Shown: positions 38,481-48,889, counted from the first letter of the stretch. The stretch: 64,000 bases of DNA from Leptospira soteropolitanensis (GCF_026151655.1 NZ_JAMQPN010000002.1:434001-498000); one strand, 5' to 3'. Notes: generated from the sequence alone by a model not told the origin. A program made the numbers and translations.

Positions 38481-38504
38481 ACTTTGTATGATAACGAATC
38501 GAAT

Positions 38505-40379
38505 CTATTGTAAAGTAGGATTTAGAAATTTCTCTTTATTGTGATTGATTTTATCTTTGGAAGAAATATATCCGAGTTCAATAAGACGTTTGTAAGCAGG
38601 CCAATCCAAAAGGCCAAAATTATTGGTCGGAATTTGCAAAAATAGATCTGATATCTTTTCTGTTTGACGAATACGTTCCCTGCTAGATGCAAGAACCGAA
38701 CGAATGATAATGTCCCCTATAGGAGGGAACTTTGGCCTCAGTATTTCATTAAAGTTAATCAAATTAGTCATTTGAGTGAGTGGGTTTGCCATGACTCCAG
38801 GATTTGTTTTATCAAAATAGGATGATAACTCTCGGTCCTGGTCCGGGTAAATATCACCAAAGACATCGACAGAAATAATATTCCCAGCACCACGTTCTTT
38901 CAGTTCAATTCCTGGAACATTGTCAAGTACGCCTCCATCCACATATACCACACCTTCTTCCACAAATGGAGGGACTACACCTGGAATGGATGTACTGGCT
39001 CGAATTGCTTTCCACAAATCTCCCTTGTCAAACACACGAATTTCTGAATGTGATAAGTCGGTTGCAATTGCAAAATATGGAATCCATAAATCTTCGATTT
39101 GAATGGATCCAAAAAATTTCCGAATGGCTTCCGTATATTTTTTCCCAGTGGTGAGTGATAAAACGGGGATTGTATATTCGTTTAACAAGTCTTTGGAGAT
39201 CCAAAATGCTTTTGCTTTTTCTTCACTGCCTCCGCTCGTTTCACCCATAGCAATGAGCGCAGAAAATATAGCACCTGCACTTGTGCCAGAAACCATATCG
39301 ATGGGAATTTGGTTTTCTTCGAGTGCCCGCAAAACTCCTAAATGAGAAAATCCTTTGGCTCCACCTCCTCCGAGTGCTAGGCCAATAGATTTTCCAAGAA
39401 GTCCCCTTCCCAATCTTTCCCAAGTGTCTAACCGGTCAAAATGTACATGATAATGGCGATGGAAATTTTTTTTACGCAAATGTTTGATGGTTCCTGGAAC
39501 CACCTCCTCAGGATTTGGTTGGAGGAGGATCAGTATTTGATTTCTATCTTTCATTTGTTTTTTATCTAGAAGAGATTCTAACTCTATGCAGTTGGGATCT
39601 GCCGTAGCCTCTTTGATAAATAGAATTGAATCGGACTGCCTAAGTGCTCTCTCTGACCAAGTGGAAATTTCATTTTTGTCTTCTATTAGATAAAAAACAA
39701 AATCAAATTCTGCTTCAATTTGAGAAAAAAAGCGAATGATCCAAGGTTCTCTATCATTTTCAGCTAACGCTTGCAATTCGTTTGTTCTATCTAAAAAAAC
39801 TTTTTCATCCACAACGCAAAAAGAGCCATACCTAAGAAACACAAGTCCTAGGTTATGAATGATTTCATCTAAAATACTTTTAGGAAGAATAGACAAAATT
39901 GAATAAGTACGAGAAAGAGGAACAAAACCTTTAGTTTCTTTTTTCGCATGAGCCAAACGTTCCGCTATAATTTTTGTGATTTGCAAAAGGCTTTCTGGGT
40001 ATTTGAGTAATATTGACAAAGCCACATCTCTCGGAACCCGAATGAGTTCAGAATCTCGAATTGCCTTTACAGTTGCCGAACGTTTTTCCCCAGTGAATAA
40101 ACTGAGCTCTCCAATGATGTCTAGCCTTTTGAATTCTCCAACATCGCGAATGGATCCGTCATTCCCCCTCTTTTCAAAACGAAGTTTACCCGCAGCTAAT
40201 ATATATAAATCATTACCATCTGAATTTTCTTCGAATAAAACCTCACCTCCCACTAAAAATTCCCGAACGGTATGGTCTTTCATTTCCCGAAGAACGGTAT
40301 GCGGCAAATTTTTGAACAGATCAGCCAAAGTGAGATACTGCGAAAGACTTGGATTTTTCGATAACCGAATTCGTTTCAC
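38505..40379 (-). CDS. Cyclic-nucleotide-binding patatin (NTE-like) protein
   Basis: The 624-residue protein joins a cyclic-nucleotide-binding domain (about 20-145, with GELSLFTGEKRSATVKA) to a linker of about 190 residues and a patatin domain. The motifs are GGGGAKGFSHLGVL (about 338-351), GTSAGA (about 366-371) and DGGVLDN (about 490). This layout recalls neuropathy target esterase-type lysophospholipases regulated by cNMP binding. The presence of a class III cyclase nearby is suggestive but no link is shown. Confidence 0.88.
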   Translation of the reverse strand: MKRIRLSKNPSLSQYLTLADLFKNLPHTVLREMKDHTVREFLVGGEVLFEENSDGNDLYILAAGKLRFEKRGNDGSIRDVGEFKRLDIIGELSLFTGEKRSATVKAIRDSELIRVPRDVALSILLKYPESLLQITKIIAERLAHAKKETKGFVPLSRTYSILSILPKSILDEIIHNLGLVFLRYGSFCVVDEKVFLDRTNELQALAENDREPWIIRFFSQIEAEFDFVFYLIEDKNEISTWSERALRQSDSILFIKEATADPNCIELESLLDKKQMKDRNQILILLQPNPEEVVPGTIKHLRKKNFHRHYHVHFDRLDTWERLGRGLLGKSIGLALGGGGAKGFSHLGVLRALEENQIPIDMVSGTSAGAIFSALIAMGETSGGSEEKAKAFWISKDLLNEYTIPVLSLTTGKKYTEAIRKFFGSIQIEDLWIPYFAIATDLSHSEIRVFDKGDLWKAIRASTSIPGVVPPFVEEGVVYVDGGVLDNVPGIELKERGAGNIISVDVFGDIYPDQDRELSSYFDKTNPGVMANPLTQMTNLINFNEILRPKFPPIGDIIIRSVLASSRERIRQTEKISDLFLQIPTNNFGLLDWPAYKRLIELGYISSKDKINHNKEKFLNPTLQ

Positions 40380-40544
40380 CTCATTGGTTTTACTAAATGG
40401 TTACAAAATTTCAACCTCCTTTTCTTTTTAAAAACAGACCAAATATAATGATTCATAAGTAGATTTTCCTAGTTAGAGGAATTGAAACAAAAGAGTTGTC
40501 GCCAAAGAGGTGGATTCCTAGAATTTGGAAGTGGAACCAATACG

Positions 40545-41144
40545 ATGATTGCAAGTTTACGAGGGAAATTAATTCAATTAGAAATGGATCATCTGGTCCT
40601 AGATGTCGCCGGTGTAGGATACGAAGTCCATATTCCATTTCCTTTGCATTTAGAATGTAAAAATAAAATGAAAGAAGAGGTTTTTATACATATCTTTCAT
40701 TCCATCACAGACAGAGGAGAACGTCTATTTGGTTTTTCCACAAGGAAAGACAGAGAACTTTTCCAACTCATCAAATCTTTACATGGAATTGGAGAACTTA
40801 CCGCCTTAAAAATATTATCTTTTTTTCAAGCCGATGATTTGTATAAAATCGCAAAAGAGGATGACCGAAAGACCTTGGAAAAAATTCCCAAAGTGAAAGG
40901 TAAAACTTCTGAAAAAATTCTTTTTGAAATCAAACAAAACCTTAAAAAACTAGAAATCTTTTTAAGTGATGAATCGGAAAAACCAGACCGAGAAGACAGA
41001 GAAACGGATTTAGCAACCCTTGCCCTCATCCAACTGGGATTCGACGAGAAGACTGCCACAAAACAAGTATCAGATGCAAAAAAAATAAATCCACTGGCAA
41101 CTGCTTCCGAAATAGTCAAACAAGTGATTACAGGAAGTCGCTAA
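40545..41144 (+). CDS. ruvA: Holliday junction DNA helicase subunit RuvA
   Basis: The 199-residue protein begins MIASLRGKLIQLEMDHLVLDVAGVGY-like at the ATG at 40545; an upstream in-frame TTG would add 21 unusual residues. The OB fold (about 1-62), the helix-hairpin-helix domain (about 70-140, with LHGIGELTALKIL and IPKVKGKTSEKILFEI) and domain III (about 155-199) are all present. RuvA holds the four-way junction for the RuvB motor. It is convergent with a lipoprotein gene one base away. Confidence 0.93.
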   Translation: MIASLRGKLIQLEMDHLVLDVAGVGYEVHIPFPLHLECKNKMKEEVFIHIFHSITDRGERLFGFSTRKDRELFQLIKSLHGIGELTALKILSFFQADDLYKIAKEDDRKTLEKIPKVKGKTSEKILFEIKQNLKKLEIFLSDESEKPDREDRETDLATLALIQLGFDEKTATKQVSDAKKINPLATASEIVKQVITGSR

Positions 41145-41145
41145 A

Positions 41146-41778
41146 TCAAAACATACGGAGGAGATACCAATTCCCCTCCGATTTCATAAAACTTGGGTTA
41201 ATTAAATACCTTTCTAATTTCGGATTTTCTTCAAACCGAAACTTTATCTCTACTTCCTCAATAGAAGCTACGTAAATATCAACAAACACTTGCTTTGTGA
41301 AAGCGAATACAGCACGGACAGTTAAATTTCCAGAACTCCCCTTCTTCTGGTCCAATTTCTCTGAGTCGAAGTAATAAACCTGAAAATACCCATTCGGATC
41401 TTTTAGGTCTTTTTTTACATCCTCAATGGTCCAATACCCTTTAGCATCCACATACAAACCTAGGTTTGGATGGATGAGAGAAACTAGATGGTCAAACTTC
41501 TTTTCACAAAGATCTCCAAGTAAAACCTTTAATTCGGATAAAATTTGAGTTTGGTCAAATTTAGAAAGACCTGTACCATAAACCTTTCCCATTGTCAGAG
41601 GAATGGGGCAAGTGAGTTCTTTCGTTTCAGAAATTGGAGAAGAACTTAAGTCTCTAGTTTCAAGTTTCTGTGAAAGTTTGTTTTCTTTTGGCTCAGAACC
41701 AGTTGTTTGGATTTGGCAATGGTAGAAAACCACTATGAATAAAACCAAATAACAAATTCGTTTGTTCTGAAATCCCAT
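41146..41778 (-). CDS. Hypothetical lipoprotein
   Basis: The 210-residue protein has a signal with lipobox (LVLFIVVFYHC, Cys21) and a soluble mature domain, with no recognised motif, containing a segment for helical and beta structure (LVSLIHPNLGLYVDAKGYWT). Its start overlaps the stop of the membrane TPR gene by one base (TAATG), so the two form an operon. Confidence 0.75.
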   Translation of the reverse strand: MGFQNKRICYLVLFIVVFYHCQIQTTGSEPKENKLSQKLETRDLSSSPISETKELTCPIPLTMGKVYGTGLSKFDQTQILSELKVLLGDLCEKKFDHLVSLIHPNLGLYVDAKGYWTIEDVKKDLKDPNGYFQVYYFDSEKLDQKKGSSGNLTVRAVFAFTKQVFVDIYVASIEEVEIKFRFEENPKLERYLINPSFMKSEGNWYLLRMF

Positions 41779-43322
41779 TACATTGTTTTGTTGAGAAGAT
41801 CCTCAAACAAATCTCCGCTATACATCTCGAGGGCACCATTACTTGCAGCTATGATTTTTTTACCAGCTTCCGTGACATCAAAATTTCCAACCACATATCC
41901 TTTGGAGGCACCTAACTCTTCCATTTGGTTTGTCATCTCTCGAAGAAATACGTCTGAAACTTTTGCGTCTTTCCATTTACGAACTCTAAATAGTGCTCTT
42001 TTGTTTACATCTTCCTTGGAAGATGCCAGTAAATTCACTCCATCGGCTTCGGGATTTGAAATTTCTTTTGTGACTCTATATCCCATACTCATGACCATAC
42101 GAGTGGCTTGGTTTTTAAAATTGGTTCCAGGAAGGCTAATGAATTTTTCAAATTTATCCAATCCCAACATATCAAGTTTAGAGGTAAGTTTTTTTCCACT
42201 GTCATCCACCATACCTTTGATATTAAAGGGTTTGGAGGAACGCATACCACTTAACTCAAAATAACGAGAGTTGGGAAATAAATTCACTGATAACAAATTA
42301 AGTTCTCGAGTTAGGTCGTATTCATGGGTTAAGGATTCTACAGTACCTGTCCCTCGTTCCAACCTATATTTTAAATTCGCAAGTGCCACTACATCTGGGT
42401 CATCCAAACGTTCCGCTTCTGCCTCAATCAAATATTCGGAAGCATCATCGAGCCTACCCATATAAATGGTAATCATTGCAAAGTGAATGCTTGTTTCTAT
42501 AATTTCGCTTGGCCAAGCATTGAGTCTTGCCATCTCCATACAAAGGCGTCCATACTTTAACGCTTCTGGAAAGTTCTGCATAAGAATTGCTTCCGTCATT
42601 AAAAACTGAAAGAGAGTAAAGCGAACAAACTCGTCTTCGATCTGTTCGCTGACAGCAACAGCCGTTTTCACAGCATCTTTGTGTTTGTTCTCCCTCGAAA
42701 GAGAAAGAGCATATAAAAATCCAGAAACAGGAGATTTTTCTAGTTTGTAGGCTTTTTCAAAATACTCTCTTTCCTTTCCCCCACCAGTCACACCAGAGAT
42801 CACACCTCGGGCAATGAAGTAAGCAGAGAGATTAATTTTCTCTTCTGGAATCCGGGAAAAAAAATGTTCTGCTATTTTGAATTCTTTTTGTCCGAGAGCC
42901 ATAAACCCTAAACGCAGGCATGCCACGGGATTTGACCGATCCACTTGGATGGTGTCCAAATAATGAAAGAAAGCTTCTTCAAAAAAATCCTTATTATAAT
43001 AAATATCTGCGATGCGGTTAGAAACAGTTACGGCATCGATTTCTTTTGTATACCGGTTGTTTTTTTTTATAATTTCTAGGTGTTTGGCTTCATTTAAGGG
43101 GTCATTCTCCATAGCGTAAATCTTTGCCATGACGTAGTGACCGTAGGGATTTTGGTGGTCTTCTTCGAGTTTTTCCCGAACAAGAGCCCTTGCATCTAAA
43201 AAATTCCCGAGCGTAGCAAGGCTCAAGGCCTTGGCATAACTATCTCGTCTCTGACCGACAATGAAGGTCAAGAGAAACCCGAGCATAATCACTGCTGCTC
43301 CTACAAAGATAAAAAATGCCAA
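41778..43322 (-). CDS. Membrane-anchored TPR protein with Mrr-like C-terminal domain
   Basis: The 514-residue protein has an N-terminal membrane helix (about 1-23), then a long helical TPR-type region (about 30-330). The last 90 residues recall the Mrr-type restriction nuclease fold (ADGVNLLASS, ALFRVRKWKDAKVS, SKGYVVGNFDVTEAGKKIIA). The usual Gln-x-Lys of the active site reads R-x-R here, so it may lack cutting activity. The start is a TTG at 43322 with AGGAAG upstream. The start region overlaps the divergent gene at 43316 by seven bases. Confidence 0.7.
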   Translation of the reverse strand: MAFFIFVGAAVIMLGFLLTFIVGQRRDSYAKALSLATLGNFLDARALVREKLEEDHQNPYGHYVMAKIYAMENDPLNEAKHLEIIKKNNRYTKEIDAVTVSNRIADIYYNKDFFEEAFFHYLDTIQVDRSNPVACLRLGFMALGQKEFKIAEHFFSRIPEEKINLSAYFIARGVISGVTGGGKEREYFEKAYKLEKSPVSGFLYALSLSRENKHKDAVKTAVAVSEQIEDEFVRFTLFQFLMTEAILMQNFPEALKYGRLCMEMARLNAWPSEIIETSIHFAMITIYMGRLDDASEYLIEAEAERLDDPDVVALANLKYRLERGTGTVESLTHEYDLTRELNLLSVNLFPNSRYFELSGMRSSKPFNIKGMVDDSGKKLTSKLDMLGLDKFEKFISLPGTNFKNQATRMVMSMGYRVTKEISNPEADGVNLLASSKEDVNKRALFRVRKWKDAKVSDVFLREMTNQMEELGASKGYVVGNFDVTEAGKKIIAASNGALEMYSGDLFEDLLNKTM

Positions 43323-43924
43323 ATTCGCCTACTTCCTATTTTCCTATTTTAGTTGGTAAAAAAGAGTCTTACGTCAATTCTGTCCTGGAAGTGATACAAC
43401 TCACCTACATTTCATTTGCTTTACGACTTCTCTTCCGGGATCGACTTTACTCGGTGGCCTATGGCCTCGTCGGTGCCCTGGTTTTTACATTCTTTTTACT
43501 CGCTATAAGGATCCACTTCCATTTGTATTCTGGGGTGTCCCTTACTAGTATCGTTTCCTTTGACCAATCTCCGCAGATTCTTTTTTATTCCACGAGTTTT
43601 GCACTGATGACCCTCTTTTTCTTCCATTGCCTACATGGACTGGGTGATATCGGAGTGATGATGGCCATAGGCGGAAACCGATTGGGTTGCATTTGGCTTC
43701 ACTCTTTGTCCTTATTTTTCCTATTTTTACCAAGTTTCCTACTGGCAATCATGATTAACATTGGATATATGAACCCACCTGCTAACTTTGGGCTCACAAA
43801 CGAGTTAAAATCCATAGCAACCTGTTTGGTTCTTTTTATTGCCCTTGGACTTTTGGTTTCTGTTCCCACTATAGGAATCAGTTCCTATATCGATCCTTAT
43901 AAATCCATACGGAGACAGAAATAA
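43316..43924 (+). CDS. Multi-pass membrane protein, probable ABC permease
   Basis: The 202-residue protein has about four hydrophobic segments (about 52-70, 88-110, 128-148, 165-185) and a [17 protein letters not shown] motif similar to those of FtsX/LolE-type permeases. It is adjacent to the ATPase gene at 43924 (stop and start overlap by one base), so they form a transporter unit. The N-terminal start is uncertain because no clear ribosome site precedes the ATG at 43316. It lacks the large external domain of typical FtsX-like permeases. Confidence 0.68.
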   Translation: MPNSPTSYFPILVGKKESYVNSVLEVIQLTYISFALRLLFRDRLYSVAYGLVGALVFTFFLLAIRIHFHLYSGVSLTSIVSFDQSPQILFYSTSFALMTLFFFHCLHGLGDIGVMMAIGGNRLGCIWLHSLSLFFLFLPSFLLAIMINIGYMNPPANFGLTNELKSIATCLVLFIALGLLVSVPTIGISSYIDPYKSIRRQK

Positions 43925-44595
43925 TGTTACTCCGTGTTCACAACTTAACCAAACGATTCGGCAAAGACGAAGCAGTAAGTTCTGTCAGTTTCGACGTAAA
44001 CCAAGGCGACTATGTTGCTATCATTGGACCTTCTGGATCGGGTAAAACTACTTTGTTATCCATGTTAACTGGAATGTTATCTCCCACAGAAGGCGACATT
44101 CTCTATGACCAAATCAAACTCTCTCAAATCTCCAAACAAGAATTAGCGGAAATTCGCGCAAGAGACCTCGGACTTGTTTTTCAGTTTTCAGAATTAGTAG
44201 GAAATCTGACAATCAGAGAAAATATTCTTTTACCGGGACTTTTCACTCGAAAGTTTTCCAATGCAGACTACATTCGCAAATGTGATTATTTGATCGAACA
44301 TTTAAAGTTAGGTGATATTCAAAATGCCATTCCTCGAACCTTGTCTGGGGGACAAATCCAAAAGGCAGCCATCGCCCGTTCTCTCATCAACGATCCGGCA
44401 ATTCTTTTTGCCGATGAACCATCGGGAGATTTAGATCCAGAAAACAGTTATCTTGTCCAACTCCTCCTTGCTGAGTATAATAAAAGAAACCATTCCATCA
44501 TCCTTGTCACACATGATATGAAACTAGCATTCGATGCTCAAACTGTTTACGAAATGAAAAATGGAAAGTTTGCGCAGGTCATTAAAGGGGAATGA
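43924..44595 (+). CDS. ABC transporter ATP-binding protein (LolD/MacB type)
   Basis: The 223-residue ATPase has Walker [12 protein letters not shown] (about 37-47), a Q-loop region (LVFQFSELV), signature [15 protein letters not shown] (about 140-154), Walker [15 protein letters not shown] (about 159-172) and the switch His in VTHD (about 199). It likely powers a permease-type export of lipoprotein or other cargo with the upstream gene. It shares four bases with the ROK gene (ATGA). Confidence 0.9.
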   Translation: MLLRVHNLTKRFGKDEAVSSVSFDVNQGDYVAIIGPSGSGKTTLLSMLTGMLSPTEGDILYDQIKLSQISKQELAEIRARDLGLVFQFSELVGNLTIRENILLPGLFTRKFSNADYIRKCDYLIEHLKLGDIQNAIPRTLSGGQIQKAAIARSLINDPAILFADEPSGDLDPENSYLVQLLLAEYNKRNHSIILVTHDMKLAFDAQTVYEMKNGKFAQVIKGE

Positions 44596-45494
44596 ATTTG
44601 CGAAAAGCATTGGGAGTGGATATCGGAGGGGGAAGTATAAGGGTTAGTCTCTTCGATGAAACAGGAAAGGAACTGGAAACAGAAGTTTCTCCTACACCGA
44701 TTCATTTAGACAACGAAAGTTTTTTAAAAATCCTAAAAGATACCATTCGTCCTCTCGCAAAAGATGGAATTGGAATTGGTGTAGGTTCGCCCGGTCCCCT
44801 AGACAATGAACGCGGGGTTTTGATTGCAAGTGCAAATATGCAAGGTTTAAAAAACCTCCCCATCTCCGAATCTCTCAAAAAAGAATTTTCCCTGCCCGTT
44901 TGGTATGAAAACGATGCCAACTGTGCCGCCTTAGGTGAAGCATACTTCGGTGATTATAAAGATGCTGAATCGCAACTGATCCTTACCTTAGGAACTGGTG
45001 TTGGTGGCGGTTTTGTAAACAAAGGAATTTTGTATTCTGGATATCTTGGAAATGGAATTGAAATAGGTCATACCACTTCTGTCATTGGGGGAGCCTTATG
45101 CGGATGTGGGGTTTGTGGCTGTGTGGAAAGTTATTTTTCTACCAAAGGATTTCTTGGTAGGTATAAAGATAAGTCCGGTCGAACCTTGGCAAATGCGGAG
45201 GAATTTTTTCATTTGGTCAGACAAAATGATCCAATAGCAAAAGAAATTCTGGATTTTGGAACCTTGGCCTTAGCCCATGCGGTAAGAAACGCAATCCATT
45301 TACTAAACCCAGAAGCAGTTGTTTTTGTTGGTGGAATCACAAAATCTTACGATCTTTTTGGAAAATTACTAGAATCCGAAATCAGATCCTCCATCTTTCC
45401 TGTATTAAATGAAAGATTAAAAATTGGTCCGGGAGGGAGTTTGTCTGGTGCATTAGGTGCCGCTTCTCTCGTGTTTTCAAAGGAGAAAGTATAG
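44592..45494 (+). CDS. ROK family sugar kinase
   Basis: The 300-residue protein shows the ROK fold. It has an ATP-binding [15 protein letters not shown] (about 8-22), catalytic Asp in [13 protein letters not shown] (about 106-118), a GTGVGGG loop (about 136-142) and the zinc motif [10 protein letters not shown] (about 170-179). It probably phosphorylates glucose or a related sugar, but the sugar is not deducible. It overlaps the ABC gene by four bases. Confidence 0.88.
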   Translation: MNLRKALGVDIGGGSIRVSLFDETGKELETEVSPTPIHLDNESFLKILKDTIRPLAKDGIGIGVGSPGPLDNERGVLIASANMQGLKNLPISESLKKEFSLPVWYENDANCAALGEAYFGDYKDAESQLILTLGTGVGGGFVNKGILYSGYLGNGIEIGHTTSVIGGALCGCGVCGCVESYFSTKGFLGRYKDKSGRTLANAEEFFHLVRQNDPIAKEILDFGTLALAHAVRNAIHLLNPEAVVFVGGITKSYDLFGKLLESEIRSSIFPVLNERLKIGPGGSLSGALGAASLVFSKEKV

Positions 45495-45495
45495 A

Positions 45496-45840
45496 ATGGA
45501 AAATTGTCTTTTCTGCAAAATTGCCAGTGGAGAAATCCAAACCAAAAAAGAATACGAATCGGAAAATATATTAGTATTTCATGATATTACTCCGCAAGCT
45601 CCGTTCCATGTTCTATTCATTCCCAAAGTCCATATATCGAGTATGAATCAAATTGGAGAATTGGATCCAAAAATACTCTCAGAAATATTTCAAACCATAC
45701 CCAAAATTGCAGAACAAAATGGAATTTTAGAAAAAGGATATCGTTTAGTAAACAATTGTGGAAATTTCGGTGGCCAAACGGTAAACCATATCCACTTTCA
45801 CTTGCTAGGTGGTCGACATCTAAAATGGCCACCAGGTTAA
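45496..45840 (+). CDS. HIT family protein (HINT type)
   Basis: The 114-residue protein begins MENCLFCKIASGEI, typical of HINT-like HIT proteins, and ends with the triad HIHFHLLGGR (about 97-106). Such proteins hydrolyse adenosine phosphoramidates. The ATG at 45496 lies one base after the ROK stop; an upstream in-frame TTG lies inside the ROK gene and is unlikely. Confidence 0.92.
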   Translation: MENCLFCKIASGEIQTKKEYESENILVFHDITPQAPFHVLFIPKVHISSMNQIGELDPKILSEIFQTIPKIAEQNGILEKGYRLVNNCGNFGGQTVNHIHFHLLGGRHLKWPPG

Positions 45841-45849
45841 AAGGATAGA

Positions 45850-46815
45850 ATGAGAAAATTAATATTTGGAATCATAGTTTCGGGCGTTGCGATTTATTTC
45901 CTTTCGAAAAACTTTGACCTAACTGAATTTGAACGATTGGAAGGAAAAATCAATTGGTGGATTTTTCCATTACTCTTTCTTTCAAACTTATGGGCGTTTG
46001 TTCCCTTCTCTATCCGTTGGTATTATCTATTAGAGAAAAAAATTAGTTTTTCTGAAAGTTTCACCACAGCCATCATCGGAGTGGGACTCAATATGGTGCT
46101 TCCTGCTAGAGGTGGTGATCTTGTCCGACTGATTATGAACAAACGAGATACAGAACTTCCACTCACGCATTTATTCAGTCGTATCTTTCTAGAGAAGGTA
46201 ATGGATTTGGGATCTGTTGTTGTGATTGGAGCTACCGCCCTTTTTTATATGGGACTCGGACAATCTAAAAACTTAAGTCTTTTGCTTATCTCCACTTTGG
46301 TCATTTTAGGAATGATTGTGGGCCTTGTCTTAGTTCGTTATTTTTTAGAACCTTTACGCCAATTGGCCAAAAAAATCTTTGGAATTATCGGTAAACACGG
46401 ATTATATGAAGAAAAATTAGATCATCATTTAGTTGAGTTTTCCTCTTTTTTAAAAGGTGACAAATTATTAAAACCAGTCCTCTACTCTATTCCTACTTGG
46501 GTTTTAGGTTATGCCATTTCCTATTATCTGGCTGGTTTACTGATAGACATGCCACTTAAATTCCCAGAGGCCCTACTTTTTATGTTCCTGGGAGGAATGG
46601 GAGTCGCCATCCCTTCGGCCCCATCCGGGATTGGAGTTTTCCATGCAGCAATCATCTCGGGTTTTATTATCCTTGGAAGAGACCCTGGCGAAGGACTCGT
46701 CTATGCTACAGTGGTTCACCTAACACAGTTTATCATTACCACGAGTTTAGCCCTTGTGGCTTATTTTTATTGGAAGTGGACAGAAGGAAAAAAATCCAAA
46801 GTCAAAAGATTCTAA
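45850..46815 (+). CDS. Flippase-like membrane protein (UPF0104/LPG-synthase TM family)
   Basis: The 321-residue protein has about eight membrane segments and the family's conserved segments: RWYYLLEKK, FTTAIIGVGLNMVLPARGGDLVRLIM (only short parts are diagnostic: LPARGGDLVR near residues 85-94), and GVAIPSAPSGIGVFH (about 255-269). Members include the flippase domain of MprF-type proteins and glycolipid-related proteins. It is the last gene of the run that begins at 43316, and a strong terminator follows. Confidence 0.85.
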   Translation: MRKLIFGIIVSGVAIYFLSKNFDLTEFERLEGKINWWIFPLLFLSNLWAFVPFSIRWYYLLEKKISFSESFTTAIIGVGLNMVLPARGGDLVRLIMNKRDTELPLTHLFSRIFLEKVMDLGSVVVIGATALFYMGLGQSKNLSLLLISTLVILGMIVGLVLVRYFLEPLRQLAKKIFGIIGKHGLYEEKLDHHLVEFSSFLKGDKLLKPVLYSIPTWVLGYAISYYLAGLLIDMPLKFPEALLFMFLGGMGVAIPSAPSGIGVFHAAIISGFIILGRDPGEGLVYATVVHLTQFIITTSLALVAYFYWKWTEGKKSKVKRF

Positions 46816-46828
46816 TTCCCTTAGTATA

Positions 46829-46873
46829 AACCATCCCTCACTCAAGAGAGATGGTTTTCTTTGGCTTTTTTTT
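46829..46873 (+). terminator. Rho-independent terminator
   Basis: Arms AACCATCCCTC (46829-46839) and GAGAGATGGTT (46846-46856) pair with one mismatch around ACTCAA, followed by TTCTTTGGC and a run of eight T to 46873. It lies just after the flippase-like gene stop. Confidence 0.85.
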
Positions 46874-46976
46874 AGATCAGATTTTCTTCCGATGGGGTGG
46901 AAACATCTTACTTTCAATATGCACAATCAATCGGATATTTTACCGATTAGTTGCAATCATTTTGCGAATTAACTAC

Positions 46977-47438
46977 CTAACTTAAAGCCTTAATCACATC
47001 ATCCGGTGCTTGTACAAGTTCCACAAGAACCCCTTCACTACAAAGTGGAAACTCTTCATTTCCTTTGGGATGAATAAAACAAACATTATATCCTGCAGCA
47101 CCTTTACGAATTCCACCAGGAGTAAACCTAACGCCTTGTTTGGTGAGATATTCTACACATTCTTCCAATTTATCAATCCACAAACCAATATGATTGAGTT
47201 TTGGATCATGTACTTTAGGGCTTTTGTTTGGATCAATGGGTTGCATCAGATCAATCTCTACTTTAAATGGACCATTCCCCATTGACAAAATGTCCTCATC
47301 CACATTTTCTTTTTCACTTTTGTAATCTGAAACTTTCGTAAGTCCCATAACATCTACCCAAAACTTGGATAATTTTTCTTTTGACTCACCACCAATGGCA
47401 ACTTGTTGGATTCCTAATACTTTAAAAGGACGGGACAT
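46977..47438 (-). CDS. VOC/glyoxalase-type protein
   Basis: The 153-residue protein resembles lactoylglutathione lyase-type VOC proteins: N-terminal beta-alpha repeat with [12 protein letters not shown] and FWVDVMGL (about 7-30), a [11 protein letters not shown] metal-side segment (about 85-95) and ELVQAP near the C-terminus. Such metal-dependent proteins handle methylglyoxal or other small molecules; the substrate is uncertain. Its start (ATG at 47438) and ribosome site lie inside the end of the transposase reading frame. Confidence 0.83.
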   Translation of the reverse strand: MSRPFKVLGIQQVAIGGESKEKLSKFWVDVMGLTKVSDYKSEKENVDEDILSMGNGPFKVEIDLMQPIDPNKSPKVHDPKLNHIGLWIDKLEECVEYLTKQGVRFTPGGIRKGAAGYNVCFIHPKGNEEFPLCSEGVLVELVQAPDDVIKALS

Positions 47439-48700
47439 GACCTACCCTCTCCTATCCTATTTCCGCAAAAATCCCTCTCAGAATTTACACCGAAAATTAT
47501 ATTTTTTTCCATTTTGAAGAACTTTAGATTCTTAGCCACCGCAAATTCATTCAAATATAACTGAGAGTACTTACAATTAAACCATCTGTATTGCCTCATG
47601 GCTGTTTTTAAGACACCATTAGCACCTTCTACAGCGTTACTGTTAACCCCTTCTTTACTCCACCTCTCCCTTGAGAAAGTATGTATTTTCCTCTTAGCTT
47701 TTAGAGAGTGATTAATTAACCTTACGTTTCTATATTTCCCAAAAAGAGAACTATAAGCCTCATCTGCCATTAACACATTATAAGGAGAAAGAACTTTAGA
47801 GAGGTGACTTATTGCATAATCTGAAGTAGTGAGAGGGTGAGATTCATAGAAGCTAAGACACCCTTTAATCGTTATGTTAGAAGCTAGTGAGCCTACTTGT
47901 TCCCCTCCACTTTTAACAGACCTGTATATTGAGGAAGTAATTCCACCATGTCTATAACGTGACCTATATTTATTTGCCGAGACCCCTACAGAAAAGATAG
48001 CAAGTGAATCTATATTAACGATTACCCTTTGTTTTATTGCCTTAGATACATCTCCTCTAAATGGCATTTTCTCATTATTGTTTTGTTTAGCTTCAAGCTC
48101 TAAGGCTTCTTTAGTTTGTCTTAAGAAACTGTCATTAAGTTGGCTCATAAAAGCTTGTATTCTCTTTTTCAATAACCACGCTGAGGGATAAGATTTTAGA
48201 TTTAACCTTCTTTGAATTGCTTTTGAAGTAATAACATTAGGATAGGAAAGTATTATCTCATGTAAGATATATGAGAAGTAGCTAAGGGGTAAATGTAAAC
48301 CTTGGAGTGGTGTATTCTTCGCTAATGATCTTTGGCTATGGCAGATAGGACACTTTCCCATTAACTGCCTACCCTTTACTTTGGAAGGTTCTAAGTGTAT
48401 GTCGGGATGATTTTTACAGAACTTAGGATAGAAGGATTTTAAGATGTTATAAGTGAGATTATTATAGTGGTCACTTATTATTTTATGCGTCTCTAGAATG
48501 TTAGTATGATTAATAGCCTCTACTTGTGAAGGGTTTTGTAATGAAGCTAGTAGACTTTCTACAGGTGAGAGATTCGGAGAGGAATTTATGCGGAAACGAG
48601 ATAAGTTCCTTGAGTCATTTAGACAAGAATCTGTTTTCCCTGTATCATTGTCAGGAATCACACTTTTTACCCTTATTTCAGCCAATCTAGAACGAGACAT
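47414..48700 (-). CDS. IS1595/ISXO2-like transposase
   Basis: The 428-residue protein has a Cys-x2-Cys zinc-type motif (CPICHSQRS, about 120) followed by [10 protein letters not shown], then candidate catalytic acids in VNIDSLAI (about 227), LMADEAY (about 305) and [14 protein letters not shown] (about 355). It closes with [14 protein letters not shown] (about 380). These fit the IS1595/ISXO2 DDE family. The C-terminal about 25 residues run over the VOC gene's start region, suggesting that the natural end was altered or that the IS lies against the gene. I could not find terminal inverted repeats. It marks the left side of the accessory region. Confidence 0.75.
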   Translation of the reverse strand: MSRSRLAEIRVKSVIPDNDTGKTDSCLNDSRNLSRFRINSSPNLSPVESLLASLQNPSQVEAINHTNILETHKIISDHYNNLTYNILKSFYPKFCKNHPDIHLEPSKVKGRQLMGKCPICHSQRSLAKNTPLQGLHLPLSYFSYILHEIILSYPNVITSKAIQRRLNLKSYPSAWLLKKRIQAFMSQLNDSFLRQTKEALELEAKQNNNEKMPFRGDVSKAIKQRVIVNIDSLAIFSVGVSANKYRSRYRHGGITSSIYRSVKSGGEQVGSLASNITIKGCLSFYESHPLTTSDYAISHLSKVLSPYNVLMADEAYSSLFGKYRNVRLINHSLKAKRKIHTFSRERWSKEGVNSNAVEGANGVLKTAMRQYRWFNCKYSQLYLNEFAVAKNLKFFKMEKNIIFGVNSERDFCGNRIGEGRSCPVLLKY

Positions 48701-48889
48701 AATTAAGATTTCTTGATTAGAAAGACAAATAAGTCAAGTTTTTTGAGTCATTTTACCCTCAATTCCACTACTCATTTGATAACCATTTTCAAGAATAATA
48801 CTACACACCTGTATTGCACGATACATCCGTATTGTTCTTTTTACACTTGTTACTGTAACGACCAAATACAAGAGAGCCACTAATTACCT

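Noticed and set aside
47414..48760. Complete IS element with terminal inverted repeats
   Set aside because: I could not find a convincing pair of inverted ends or target duplication around the transposase gene.
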